A stretch of DNA of 64,000 bases from Flammeovirgaceae bacterium (GTDB lineage Bacteria > Bacteroidota > Bacteroidia > Cytophagales > Cyclobacteriaceae), in NCBI GenBank assembly GCA_016709845.1, contig JADJMA010000026.1:1-64000 (forward strand), in the 5' to 3' direction. Positions 16,500 through 28,652 of this stretch are shown piece after piece; the first letter of the stretch is position 1, and every line of letters starts with the position of its first letter. The notes beneath the pieces were generated by a model. The model worked only from the letters and a program-made list of their open reading frames with translations. It did not search any database and was not told the origin of the DNA. The translations under genes and the position numbers were made by a program.

Positions 16500-16799
16500 A
16501 TGAAAACATTTGGGGAAAATTTGAGGGAATTGCGTGAAGCAAAGGGGCTTCTACTGAGGGAGGTTGGAGATACCCTAAAGATGGATACCGCATTGGTTAG
16601 TAAGTTCGAGCGTGACGAACGGAAGCCAACCAAAGATCAGGTATTGGCTTTTGCCAAATTTTACAACACCAGTGCAGAGAATTTGCTCGTGGCTTGGTTG
16701 TCCGAAAAGATCGCTTATGAACTGGTGGATGAAAAGGTAGCCCTTAAAGCAGTTCAACTTGCTGAACAGAAAATCAGAGGTTACAAGCATAAGCACTAA
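16500..16799 (+). CDS. XRE-family HTH regulator (controller-like)
   Basis: 99 residues: MKTFGENLRELREAKGLLLREVGDTLKMDTALVSKFERDERKPTKDQVLAFAKFYNTSAENLLVAWLSEKIAYEL. A full lambda-repressor-like HTH (residues ~5-60) followed by a helical tail. I chose ATG 16500, since the upstream ATG (16446) would place the palindromic operator inside the gene. The stop is 4 bases before the helicase start, so it heads the defence operon. Small XRE proteins at this position delay or set expression of methylase/effector genes; that is known for controller proteins and inferred here. Confidence 0.85.
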   Translation: MKTFGENLRELREAKGLLLREVGDTLKMDTALVSKFERDERKPTKDQVLAFAKFYNTSAENLLVAWLSEKIAYELVDEKVALKAVQLAEQKIRGYKHKH

Positions 16800-16803
16800 A
16801 AAT

Positions 16804-19800
16804 ATGACCGTTAAAACAGGACAAATTGTAAAAAACTTAGTTCCATCTGAACCTGTGACTATCAACCAGATTCAGCCGTTGGGTAAAATGGTATCATTGA
16901 AGTTCACGGGTATGAATTCCAATCGTACTTCAAGCAAGGTTCTTTCTGAATCAGAATTTGCTCTACTGGAAATATTAACCGAAGAAGGGACTTTCAACTT
17001 TAAAGGTGACCCAACTAAGTTTACTCTTTTGCTGAGGCTGAACGGATAAACTCAGCTTATCAGTTTGATCCCCTCTTTGCAGTTAACTGTAGCATAGTTG
17101 ACCCTCTCCCGCATCAGGTTGAAGCAGTCTATAAGTTTTTGCTTCCACAACCTAAAATACGTTTTCTACTAGCTGACGATACGGGCGCAGGTAAGACGAT
17201 TATGGCGGGTCTCCTGCTAAAGGAGTTGATGATGCGCAGTTTGGTAGAACGGGTTTTGATCGTCACCCCGGGAGGTCTTACCAAGCAGTGGCAGGAGGAT
17301 GAAATGGCTATTAAGTTCAACATTCATTTCACGTTAGTTAACCGTGCCTATTTTTCATCCGACCCAAATGTATTCCATACTGCTCAACGAATAGTTACTT
17401 CAATTGACTTCATATCTCGTGAAGACGTTCTGAATGTTGCAAGCCAATCACATTGGGACTTAATAATCTTTGACGAGTGCCACAAATTATCAGCATATGA
17501 TTATGGTAATAAGCAATATCTATCTCAACGATATAAGGCTGCTCAGGTATTGTCGCAGCAATGTGAACACATACTACTGCTAACAGCAACTCCCCATAGA
17601 GGAAGAACAGATACTTTCAAGCGACTCCTTCAACTTTTGGATGAAGACATTTTCGCTACCAACGAAATTGCTTCTACTAGGATAAAAGAAATTGAACACA
17701 ATGGAATTAATAAGTTCTTTATCCGTAGGCTAAAAGAGGATATGAAGGATTGGAAGGGCAACCCACTCTTCAAGCAAAGGTTTACAAAGACGGTTGCGTA
17801 TGAACTTACACCAGAGGAAAAAGAATTGTATGATGAAGTAACCCAATATCTAACTAGAAAAAAGGAGGAAGCATCAGAATCCAAGAACATTCACGTATCG
17901 TTAGCATTAACTGTAATGCAACGAAGATTGGTCAGTTCAATCTTCGCAATTAAGAATACACTTGAGAGAAGGTGGAAAGCATTACAGGGTATTTTAGATG
18001 AACTAAATGAAAATCCAAACCTGTGGAATCAACGTCATAGAATTGAAGCTGCTTTCAATGAGGTGGAGAATATCGATGACTTTGAAGAACTAGAAGAAAG
18101 TGAAAGGGATGCATTAGAAGGAATATTATCTGATCCCAAGAAATTCAGACTATTCACAACAGCAAAGAATCCACAAGAAATCCAACAGGAAGCAAGAGAG
18201 GTGAAACGATTGTTTGAGATGGCTCAATCGCTGTACAATCGTAAACAAGAAGAGAAGAAGTTTCAGGAATTACAGGATTTACTTAAATCAAATGGAGTAT
18301 TAGAGCATGGTGAAAAACTAGTCATATTCACCGAGCACAAAGACACGCTTTTATATCTAGAAGAAAGGCTGACAAAAAGTGGTGGTTACAAAGTGGTGAC
18401 CATACATGGAGGGAAGTTGGTTGATGAACGAAGAGAAGCCCAAAGTGCATTCGCAAAACCCGATACTCAAATACTGATTGCTACGGATGCTGCTGGTGAA
18501 GGGATCAACTTACAGTTTTGTCGTTTGCTTATTAATTGGGATATACCTTGGAATCCAAATCGATTAGAGCAACGCATGGGACGTATTCATCGATACGGAC
18601 AGAAGCAAGATGTGCTAGTGTTCAACATGGTCGCTAGTAACACGAAGGAAGGAAAGGTGCTTGAGAGGTTGTTGACCAAACTAGACATCATTAGAGACAG
18701 TATGGGTGATGATCGAGTTTATGATGTCATTCAAGATGTATTAGAAGGTGTTGGGCTGGATGATATTATCAATTCGGTTTTTAACGGAAAAGAATCTGCT
18801 CTTGATCAATTTTTGGCACAGACGGATGAATCGCTAGAATTAAGGTTTAAAGAAAAAATTAAAGATCAAAAGGAGAAGCTGGCACATAGCGTTGTTGATT
18901 ATCGTGATGCTCGTGTTTTGAAGGAGAATTCCGATGAAAAAAGATTACAACCCATTTACATCCGTTTGTTCTTCGAAAAGGCATTCCGACATATTGGTGG
19001 GGAGTTCACGGAATTACGACCCTCAATATATCGCATTGATAAACTACCAGAGGTAATTGCCAATACACTTCGTGCAGACTATAATATTTTCGCTGATTCA
19101 ATTAGACAAATTTTCTTCTGCTTTGATAAGCAAGTTTTTCTAGACTACCAGAATATCCCTGATTTAGGAAAGGTTCACTATATCAATCCTAGTAACCCTG
19201 TATTTGACAGCTTGATTAAAGTAGTTCGTAATCGGTATCGAGAGGATATGATTAAGGGGACAGTACTGATCTCTCCTGTAGACAGTGAGGACTATTTTGC
19301 CTTCTTTGTTAAGTCACAAATTATTGATAATCGTTCGAGCAAAAGGATGATAGTATTGCGGATGAAAGACTTGTTCTTGTCTACCAAAGTAAGGATGGAG
19401 AATTTCATGTAACGTCTCCTGCCAAATTCATTGATCTACATGCTCCAACAGATTTTACTAAACCTATTGACCCACCACCTGTAATAAGTAATGATGAAGT
19501 TGTTCAATGGAGTTACGCAAATATTACAGAGCAGCAATTTGAAGATACCAAGACTCACGTTGAGAAAGACTCGGCTGATAGAAGGAGATATTTGGAATCA
19601 GCATTCACTCAGGTGATCATGGACTTGCAAATGGAGATTCAGGAATATCAGGGGAAGATATTGGTTGGAGACAATAAGGGTGTAGACAAGATTAACAAGA
19701 AGCAGCAACGAATCAATGAGTTAATCGAAAAGAAAAACAAGCGATTAGAGAGTCTAGAACTAATGACTCAATTAAATCCCAAAGCACCAGAAATCATGGG

Positions 19801-20236
19801 CTGTGCTTACGTAGTTCCCTTAACCAAAGTGGAGTACCAAGGGCACTATGGAATGAGTCGTGATGAAGAAGCAGAAGCCATAGCGATGAAAACTGCGATG
19901 GACTATGAAGTGAGTGAAGGCTGGAAACCAATTGATGTATCTGCCAACAACGAGGGCTATGACATTCGAAGTATTAGTAATGAAGAAATCAAACGATACA
20001 TTGAAGTTAAGGGCAGAAGTGGTGCTGACGGAAGCGTAATGGTTAGCGAAAATGAAATGAACAGATTGGCTCAATTGGCAGATGCAGCTTGGTTGTATAT
20101 CGTAATGAATTGTAAGACCAATCCCGAATTATTCAGAATTCAAAATCCTGCTAAACTATTGAAGTTTGAGAGGAAAAGTAAAGGTGTTCAATACTTCTTG
20201 CCAATGGAGGAATGGAAAACAAAGATTGAAAAATGA
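16804..20236 (+). CDS. SNF2-family helicase with C-terminal DUF3883 (DrmD-like; frameshifted)
   Basis: About 1,140 residues after correcting shifts near 17035 and 19395-19410. ATG 16804 directly follows the XRE stop. Order: N-terminal ~110 residues (MTVKTGQIVKNLVPSEPV, typical of this helicase group); motif I LLADDTGAGKTIMAG (~121-135); TPGGLTKQW; motif II DECHK (~225); TATPHRG; helicase C with VIFTEHKD, IATDAAGEGINLQ and QRMGRIHRYGQ; a long helical linker; and at the C-terminus DUF3883 with EGYDIRS...RYIEVKGR, a PD-(D/E)XK-like fold used for nucleic-acid recognition or cleavage. It most resembles SNF2-like helicases of phage-defence islands such as DISARM DrmD. It overlaps the next gene by 4 bases. 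Confidence 0.9.
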
Positions 20237-20781
20237 AATCCTTATTTACAATACATGCTGGTGAGTATTTGTTTGGAAACCAAATAGAATCTCGTTTTCC
20301 TAAACTGATAACATGGATTCCTTCTAAAGATGATGGTATCGACTTTTTGATTACAAACTCAGAAAATAAGAAGCCACTATCTATTCAGATTAAATATTCT
20401 CGTGATTTCAACTGGTCACATGGCAACAAGACTTTAAAGCCCCTGATTAAGTCCACTGCTTGGTATAGCCTTAACAGAGAAAAGATAAGTAACTCAAAAG
20501 CTGACTATTGGGTATTTGTCAACTACGATGGTTTCCATAGAAGTTCTGATTTTATTTTTGTTAAACCAGAGAAACTACTACCAATATTCAATGCCCTTGG
20601 AAGGAATGGAAATCGAATTGAGTCTTACCTATTAGTTACGAATTCGAATAAGTGTTACGAGACGAGGGACTTGTCCAAGAAAGAATTCCCTAAGCTGCTA
20701 TCAGGAGAACTTGATGGCACATCAAGGGATTTAACTTCCTATTTGGAACGATGGGATATTTTAGAAAAGCATTTTAAATAA
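20233..20781 (+). CDS. PD-(D/E)XK-like accessory protein of the defence operon
   Basis: 182 residues, start ATGA-overlapping the helicase stop. MKSLFTIHAGEYLFGNQIESRF, then DDGIDFLITNSENKKPLSIQIKYSRDF and a C-terminal helical part. GIDFLI-(n)-LSIQIKYS has the spacing of a PD-(D/E)XK core (D...QxK, Gln replacing Glu as in some functional nucleases), preceded by the usual N-terminal helix with E. An HAGEY-start resembles restriction-endonuclease-like or DUF4365-type proteins. It sits between helicase and methylase, so it may be the cleaving subunit, or a DNA-binding subunit if inactive. Confidence 0.6.
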   Translation: MKSLFTIHAGEYLFGNQIESRFPKLITWIPSKDDGIDFLITNSENKKPLSIQIKYSRDFNWSHGNKTLKPLIKSTAWYSLNREKISNSKADYWVFVNYDGFHRSSDFIFVKPEKLLPIFNALGRNGNRIESYLLVTNSNKCYETRDLSKKEFPKLLSGELDGTSRDLTSYLERWDILEKHFK

Positions 20782-20785
20782 CTGC

Positions 20786-23700
20786 ATGACACAACCTAAG
20801 AAATTAATAGAAGTAGCAATGCCGATCAAAGAAATATCGGCTGAGAGTGTTAGAGATAAATCCATTCGGCATGGTCATATATCAACGCTGCATTTGTGGT
20901 GGGCAAGAAGACCCTTGCCTGTATGCCGTGCGGTTGTGTTTGCCAGCTTAGTGCCAGACCCAATGGATGAAAATTGCCCACAGGCTTTTAAAGATGCTGT
21001 GGAAATATTGTTGGGTAGCCCAAGCAAACCATTAAAGGAACAAGATATTGATCCTAATGCCTACAAACCGTATGATGATATTCCTTACACGGCTGCGATT
21101 GATAAGATGGAGGACACACCTCGCAATAGGCTTTTGATGTTCATTGGTAAATACTCAGATGAATTTAATCGAAATGAAAAGGCTGGAAAAACTACTGCAT
21201 CTGGGAAGCAGTTAAGTGATTATAGTTTAATCAAATGGGACAATAAGAATAATGGAGTCATTATTAATAAAGCCCGTAAAACTTATTTGGGTAGCTTATA
21301 ATAGTAATGATAATGCTCGATCTGCAAAGGAATTATTAAATGACTTCGATAAACATTATAAGGAGATAAAAGAAGCTGAGGAAACATTATATGCACTGAC
21401 CGATAGACATATTGAGACCAACGAGTCTAAGAAAAAGCGCAATAAATTAAATATTGCTATTGAATTTTTTTTGGACAGAATGCCAAAAGTGTTTGATCCA
21501 TTTGCGGGTGGCGGAGCCATTCCCTTAGAAGCAGCACGGTTGGGCTGTAGAAGTTTTGGTAACGATATAAACCCTGTAGCACATATCATACAAAAGGGAA
21601 GTTTGGAACTTCCACAGAAGTACGGTAAGCCAATCAGTTATAGTAAGAGTGAATTTCTAAAATTATATGGTAAGGACGAGTGGAATAAATTATCCAATGA
21701 AGATTTGGTAATTGTAAAAGGAGAGGCATTAGGTGTAAAAATACCAAACCGCCTTTCATTTGATGTAGCATATTATGCTAAAAAATTACTTCAAGAAAGT
21801 GAGAAAGAGATAGGACATTATTACCCTACAGACAAGGATGGAAATAAGACAATAGCATACTATTGGACTAGAGTAGGTAATTGTAGTAATCCAACTTGTA
21901 AAGCTGATGTCCCACTTTTGAAGGAGTTCTACATCTGCAACAAGTCGGATAGGAAGATTTATTTAAACCCTATTATAAAAGGGAAGTCTATTGATTTTGA
22001 ATTAAAAACTGGTGATTGTGATTTAGACGGATGGATTCATTCAAGGAAGAATTTGCGCTGCCCCATTTGTGGAAATAATACGAGTAACGCTGAACTGAAA
22101 GAGCAATTCCTGAGCGGAAAGATAAAATCGAGATTGCTCTCAGTTGTTGAAGAAAAAGACAATAGAAAAAACTACAGACTGCCAACAGAGATAGAAAAAA
22201 ATATTACTTCAAAAATCGTTGAAAGAACGAATGAACCAACTGAATCATTGCCAGTAGAATACACAAAGGCTTTTGATTTGTGTAATTGGGATTCGTGAAG
22301 TATGGTGATCTACTAACAAATCGCCAATTGCTAACAATGAATACTTTCGTTAGCAATCTCAATAAAATAAAGAAAGGGCTTGTACTTCAAGATGATGACT
22401 ATCGAAAGGCACTCGTGACAAATCTTGCCCCTATTCATTGATCGAATCGCCCCAAAACAAGATTCCTTTGTTATTTGGGATGTTACCAGAGAGACGGTAA
22501 GCAACTTGTTTGGCAAGCAAGCTATTCAAATGATTTTTGACTACGCTGAATCAAATCCATTTTGTAACAGTTCTGGTAGCGCACTAAATGCCCTTGATTG
22601 GATAGTACGATATATAGAAGGTGAAAGTAGTAGTGAGTTTTATTCAATTTGCCAAAACTCTTCAAGTGGTGATAAATTTCAATTTGAACCGAAAAGTATT
22701 GACTCAGTAGTTACTGATCCTCCATACTATGATGCAATTGTTTATGCTGACCTTTCTGATTTTTTTTATGTATGGTTAAAAAGAACATTGGGAGATATTT
22801 ATCCAATAAATTTTGCAATCCCCCAAACTCCTAAAACAGAGGAATGTACTGCGCTTAAGCATTGGCATAAGGAATCACCAAATGCTGCCAAAGAACATTT
22901 TGAGAAAAAACTATTACAGATATTTGATGCCATCGAAGTACAAACAAAAGATTTAGTAAGCATAATGTTTGCCCATCAAAGTACAGAGGCATGGACAACA
23001 TTGTGTAATTCTATTTTGAAAGCAAAAATGAATATTACAGGTAGTTGGGCATTGGATAGTGAATACACAAATACAGGTCTGAAAGCTAATAAGGCTTTTT
23101 TGTCTTCCTCAGTAACTGTTTCAGCAAGACCATCAAGTAAAATAGGCTTAGGTGATTATAAAGAGGTAAAAAAATCAATTGAAAAAACAGTAGCTAAAGA
23201 GGTAGATGAACTTTATCGCCTTGGCTTTCGTGGAGCGGATTTATTAACAGCATGTTTTGGTCAGGCAGTAAGTGAGTTTGGTAAATTTGAAAAGGTAGAA
23301 AAGGCTGATGGTAGTGAGGTAAGCGTAGCCGAACTTTTGGAAATGGCTAGAGAAAGCGCATTCAATGCATTGCTCAAAGGTTTTGACGGAGATGATTTTA
23401 CTAAATTTTATATTGGTTGGCTTCAACTCTACGGCTTTGCTGAAAGTGATTTTGATGATGCTGCGAAGTTTAGCAGAGTTGGATTAAGCGTCAATGTTTC
23501 TGAACTTTGCTGAACACATTTTAATCCAGAAAATGGCAATAGACAAACTCTTGGGACATTTGAAGAGCGAATAACGGCAAATAAGAATTTAGGTGAACGA
23601 GCCAATAATCATGTAATCGACTTGGTGCATCGTGCGATGATGCTGTACAAAGGATCAAGAGTCGCATTATTACAATACATTGATAAAGTAGCCTCTCAAC

Positions 23701-23867
23701 CAGAGAACAGTTTTTGGAGGGTACTTACTGCATTGTGCGAAGTTCTACCAAGCGGAAGTGAAGACCACAAAAATGCTGTTGGTCTAATCACCAACAAAGA
23801 CAGCTTACTGAAAGAGAGTAAGAGCGTCAATAAGCCAGCAACAGAACAAGCAAAATTGGATTTCTAA
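20786..23867 (+). CDS. DUF1156 DNA methyltransferase (frameshifted)
   Basis: About 1,025 residues across four pieces (shifts near 21290, 22290, 22430 and 23510). The N-terminus is the DUF1156 domain: KKLIEVAMPIKEISAESVRDKSIRHGHISTLHLWWARRPLPVCRAVVFASLVPDP. SAM-binding motif I is FDPFAGGGAIPLEAARLG (~236-253). A treble-clef-like pair CSNPTCK / CPICG lies in the insertion, and the catalytic motif TDPPYYDAIVYADLSDFFYVW is at ~643, fitting an amino-methyltransferase (N6-adenine or N4-cytosine). Likely the self-marking enzyme of the system. It starts 4 bases after the preceding gene and ends 11 before the DUF499 gene. Confidence 0.9.
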
Positions 23868-23878
23868 AAGTATAAGCA

Positions 23879-26800
23879 ATGGCAAATAGTAACCAGCAAG
23901 ATAACCTGTTCAAAGCCTTTGGTTTGTTTATCGAGGCTTTTCGTCCCTATGTGGTTTCGCTCTTGATGAAGGATGAAGGAGAGCGTTGGTCAGCAGAATT
24001 CGTTAAAACGTTATCAACCGACCAACAAAGCAAATGGAATATGGGTATGCGGAATGGCTCTGCTCCTGAAACGCTAATTGATTATCACCATTTAAAATCA
24101 TTTGCTATTCAGAAGAAGCAACTACTAAAACCTGATTTTGATAGAAAGTTTGGTGACGTGCCTAACTGGCTTGGAGAAATCGCAGAAGTAAGACACAAGG
24201 TAGCGCACTTCACTGATGTGGATGAAGATGAAGCAACCAAGGCATGGATTCATATGAAAACCATTGCCAAGATATTGAAGATGGGCGAATTGGAAAGTGA
24301 ACTAAAACAACTCCAAGGTTCTGAGAAAGTCGAGAAGCAAGAGGCAAAGCCATCACCAAAATCAAAGAAGGGTGACATAGAGCCTTGGTTCAGAGTCGTT
24401 CAGCCTCACTTAGATATTCGTGAAGGAAGACTAGATGAATCCATCTTTGCTGCAAACCTTGCAGAAGTTGCACTAGGTAATGGCAGAGAGATATACAATA
24501 ACCCCGTAGTGTTTTTCTCCAAGACCTATTTCACATCAGGATTAAAATCTGTTGCTAAGACTGTAATCAAAGGACTCAATGGAAAGGAGGATGCAGAGAA
24601 TCGTGTTATTTCTTTACAAACAGGTTTCGGTGGTGGAAAGACCCATACTCTGATTTCATTATATCACATCTGCAAGTGGGGTAAGCAAGCTGGAAAAACT
24701 TCATATGCAGATGAACTATTTAAGCACACAGGAAAACCAAACTTTGACAATGCCAAGATTGCAGTGTTCACGAATACTACAAATGATGCTGCGAATGGTA
24801 GAACAACATCCGATGGAATTACCATCAATACAATTTGGGGAGAACTAGCCTATCAATTGGGGGGTAAGGAAGCGTATGAAATAATACGGAAGAACGATGA
24901 ACAGCTAATTGCACCAGCAGGGTTGTTCAAACAAGTGCTTGAGAAATGTAAACCAGCCTTAATATTAATTGATGAACTTGCTGACTATTGTGTAAAGGCA
25001 TCTGCAAAGAAGGCAGGTAACAGTAGTTTGGCTGATCAGACCATCAGCTTTATGCAAGAACTTACCGAAGCAGTCGCTGGAACAAACAACTGTGTAGCAG
25101 TAATTACATTGCCAGCAAGTCCACAAGAAGTTGGAAACACGCCAGAAGCACAGGCGATACTGAACAGCCTTCAAAAGAGAGTTAGCAGAGTTGGTGCTGA
25201 CACGCAACCTGTTGCAGATGATGAAATTTTCGAAGTCATCAGAAGAAGATTATTTGAACAAGTTGGGGATTCAGGAACTATTCAAGCAGTTGCCACTAAG
25301 TATGCAGACTCTATCAGGAGTTTTGGAGTGAATTGCCAAACAATGCGAACAAGACTGAATACAAAGAGAAGATAATTAAGTCTTATCCATTTCATCCTGA
25401 GTTAATCGACATTTTCGAGTCCGTTGGGCAAGCCATCATGACTTCCAAAGAACTAGAGGTGTCTTGCGTTTACTTGCTGCAATCATTAGCGATTTGTGGA
25501 AGAGACAACAATCACTAGTTGGTGGTAATTTAATGATCCAATCTGGTCAGGTAAATTTTGCTAACCTAGATGCTTTATCGGGACAATTAAAGAAACTTTA
25601 TGGGAATGGATGGGATGCAGTAATGACAGCCGATGTAGCTGGATCATCATCTAATGCCTTCAAAATAGATGGCAACAAAAAGGAGTACGGTGATTGGTAC
25701 TTAACTCAATCCATTACCTCCGTGATATTGATGACTTCATTCGGAAGTGACGGAGCAAATAAAGGTATATCAGTACCCGAAATTAAATTGCATCTGCTAA
25801 CCCCTAACGGATTCAATCATAATAGTGTTAACGGAGCGTTGGATGAATTAGAAAGTTCTGCCTACTATTTATACTACGCACAAACAGGTGGTGCAGGTAA
25901 GCGATTCTGGTTTAATACCAAACCAAATATTAACATCCTGATCAATCAGGCAAAAGCTGATATTAAAACCCAAGATGTCGAAGCTGAGATATTGAAGAGA
26001 CTTAAAGACAAGACTAGTCGGGTTCAATTGTTTAATGTATTGGTTGATCCTTCGGAAGATATACCAGAGCAAATGAAGCCAACGCTTGTATTACTCCACC
26101 CAAAGTTTACTGCAAGTCCTGAACAGGTTAACGGGAAGACGAAACCAGTAATTGAAAGAATCGCCACAAAGAAAGGCAACAGTGAGAGGATATATCGAAA
26201 CACCATTTTGTTCTTGGTATGCTCTGAAATGGGATTAAGCAAACTTCAATCTGGTGTGAGAGACTATCTGGCATGTCAGAAGATTAGCACCGAGTACAAT
26301 TCTCAATTAGAAAAAGAGCAGCGAGATGATTTAAAACGCAGAATTGATGAAGCATCTAAGCAGAGTGATAGTTCATTGGTAACTGCTTATTCAATGGTGG
26401 TTAAATATTCCGTAAAGAAGGGAGTTGAGAAACTGAATATTACTCAATTCAAAGACACTATTGACAGTCAGATTAACACTACCATCATTGATGCCCTAAA
26501 GGCAGATGAATGGCTGCTGGAATCAGTTGGATTAAGTACGCTTAGAACGAATAACCTTCTTCCAACTCTTGAGCAGTCAATAAAAGCAAAAGACGTGTTT
26601 GAGGCGTTTCTACGCTTCGATGATAAGCCAATGGTAACGGGTCAAGAGGCAGTTTCAAAAGCCTTCAGAAGTATTGCTATAATGGGGAGTTCTGCATTGC
26701 TACTGGTGACGGTTCAACATTCACGAAGTATTTCCTACAAGAGAATGTCCCGTTCTTTGATGTGACAGACACAACTTATTACTTAATCGACAAGACTCTA

Positions 26801-27139
26801 AAACCAAAACCAGAACCAGCCACTATTGTTGTAAACGAGAAGGGACAGGTTATTCCACCACTAACGGTTGTGAAAGAACCAGAGGCAACACCATTAGCTG
26901 GTGAATCTAAAAAGTATAAATCAATCACTGTTTCAGGGAAAGTTCCTTTGGAAAGATATACGGAGTTGTTCAACTATTTTATAACACCATTTGCCATGAG
27001 TGGCAACAAGATTGATATTGAAGTGAAGTTCAAGATCAAGGCAGTAGATGGAAGTCCTATTGACGAAAGTAAGCAGCAATACAAGTCAGCAAAGGAGGCA
27101 TCGAAGCAGTTAGGGTTGAATTTTGAGGAAGAGAGTTAG
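23879..27139 (+). CDS. Swt1-type HEPN / DUF499 ATPase (frameshifted)
   Basis: About 1,085 residues after correcting shifts near 25355-25480 and 26680-26760. The N-terminal ~140 residues are a Swt1-like HEPN domain with the R-x4-H motif in EVRHKVAHF (residues ~105-111), expected in active HEPN ribonucleases. The central DUF499 P-loop ATPase has LQTGFGGGKTHT (Walker A, ~249-257), ALILIDELADYC (Walker B, ~360) and AVITLPAS. The C-terminal part is a long alpha/beta region with SITVSGKVPLERYTELFNYFI near the end. DUF499 and DUF1156 proteins are recurrent neighbours in predicted defence islands. A plausible model is ATP-driven sensing with RNA cleavage by the HEPN part; inferred. Confidence 0.9.
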
Positions 27140-27186
27140 GATATGTTTTAAATCAATCTTATACCTAAATAGGTTGTTATTGTATA

Positions 27187-28642
27187 ATGGAGCAATCTGA
27201 ACATTATTACTGGACTGAGTTATATCCTAACAAGTTACTAGGAAGCAGTGATTGTCTTTTTGAAGTCGCTAAGAGGGTCATCGGGAAGAGTATTATTTAT
27301 CACAGCATGAGTTTCCTAATTACGATCAGTACTTGATTAGCAATGAGGACAAATTCATCAATAAGAATGTACTATCGCAAAGTGAAATGTTGCGAGTTGT
27401 TAGTGACAATCACAAGGAGTATTGGTCAAGAAATATAACGGCAGAAACGATCACTCCTAAAAAGTTAAAGTATGAAAAGAGACACACCGTATATATTCAA
27501 TCTGATTATAAGACGGTCATTAGAATATTGACTGAGATTTTATCCAGACAAAGATTTTATTGTTTGGATTTAAGTCAAGAAGATGACCTTCGATTGATCG
27601 AGCCAAGTGATTTTAAGGGTGGAAACAATAAACTCAATGGTTTTTACTTTGAGGTATTCATGTTTAGGACTGAGTACAAGGAGGGTTATTCAGGTTGTTT
27701 GATTTCGGTAAAAAATATTCCACTCTTAATCTCTAGTCTAGCTGAACTAGAAGAACCTATTAATGATTGGGTTATTGAGAAACTTGAAGATGTTCCCTGT
27801 GTAATTACGTTTGATTTCCCATCAGTTAGCTATCATTTTGGTACGACTTCAATGGACTTGTTTATCAAGCCTTTCCTTTTTGAACTTTCTAGGAATAAAA
27901 TCCATGCAATCTTATTCTCAGTAGATGATTTAGTAACATACATTAAAACAAATCCATTTATTTCAAATGAAGAAAGGCTGGAACAGTTGGATATAAATTC
28001 TGGAAGAATAATAGACCCAAAGCACAATGAAAAAATTGTAAGTGATGCTCAAAAGGTGTTGGGGAAGTACTGGGATATGCTTTCGGCTACAACAACTAGA
28101 GTATTCCTGTAGGTCTTGAATTGTATGGAATAAATCTAATATATAGGAACAATATTTTGGACTCCTCACCCGCATCGATACAATTTTCAAAATGTGTAGA
28201 AATTGAAATTGAGCAGAAACTATTACTCCCATTTCGTGAATTATTTTTGAGGGACTTTATCAATACGGATTTTTCAAGTGACACAAGTGACAATACCCTC
28301 TCAAAAATGATTAAGTTTTTAATTAATCCGAAATCTAAGGCTCCTGAGTTAGGGTCGTTTGCATTCTTCTTATCTACGGTGATCCACAGCAAAGCACGGG
28401 CAGCAACAAGCCCAACTATTACGGCTTATAGAAGGCATGTTTCATCATTCGTGGATTCCGAATTCTTAATCAGTAAAGAATTTTATAACATGTTAAACCT
28501 AATTTCAACAAAGTATCGAAATGGCTCTGCTCATACCAAAGCCTTACCCTTTGATTATCTCCAAGAATTTCATGAAACATTGATAGGAGTGGAACGAAAG
28601 GGCTTTTTCTTTAGGCTACTAGACGCTTTAAAATCAGATTGA
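27187..28642 (+). CDS. Unknown defence-operon protein with C-terminal HEPN-like RxxxxH motif (frameshifted)
   Basis: Starts at ATG 27187 (MEQSEHYYWTELYPNKLLG). Shifts near 27285 and 28100 join the frames into ~483 residues. The N-terminal two thirds are mixed alpha/beta without a recognised domain (RHTVYIQSDYKTVIRILTEIL, ITFDFPSVSYHFG). The C-terminal ~150 residues are helical and include ISTKYRNGSAHTKALPFDYL, an R-x4-H arrangement with a following helix as in HEPN-type or MazG-unrelated HEPN-like folds. It lies 47 bases after the DUF499 gene in the same direction. A second HEPN-type effector in one operon is possible, but structural evidence would be needed. Confidence 0.5.
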
Positions 28643-28652
28643 AGTCAAAGCC

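Noticed and set aside
16804..27139. Complete DISARM system
   Set aside because: SNF2 helicase and methylase are present, but no DrmA, DrmB (DUF1998) or DrmC (PLD) protein could be found; the DUF1156/DUF499 pair defines a different type.
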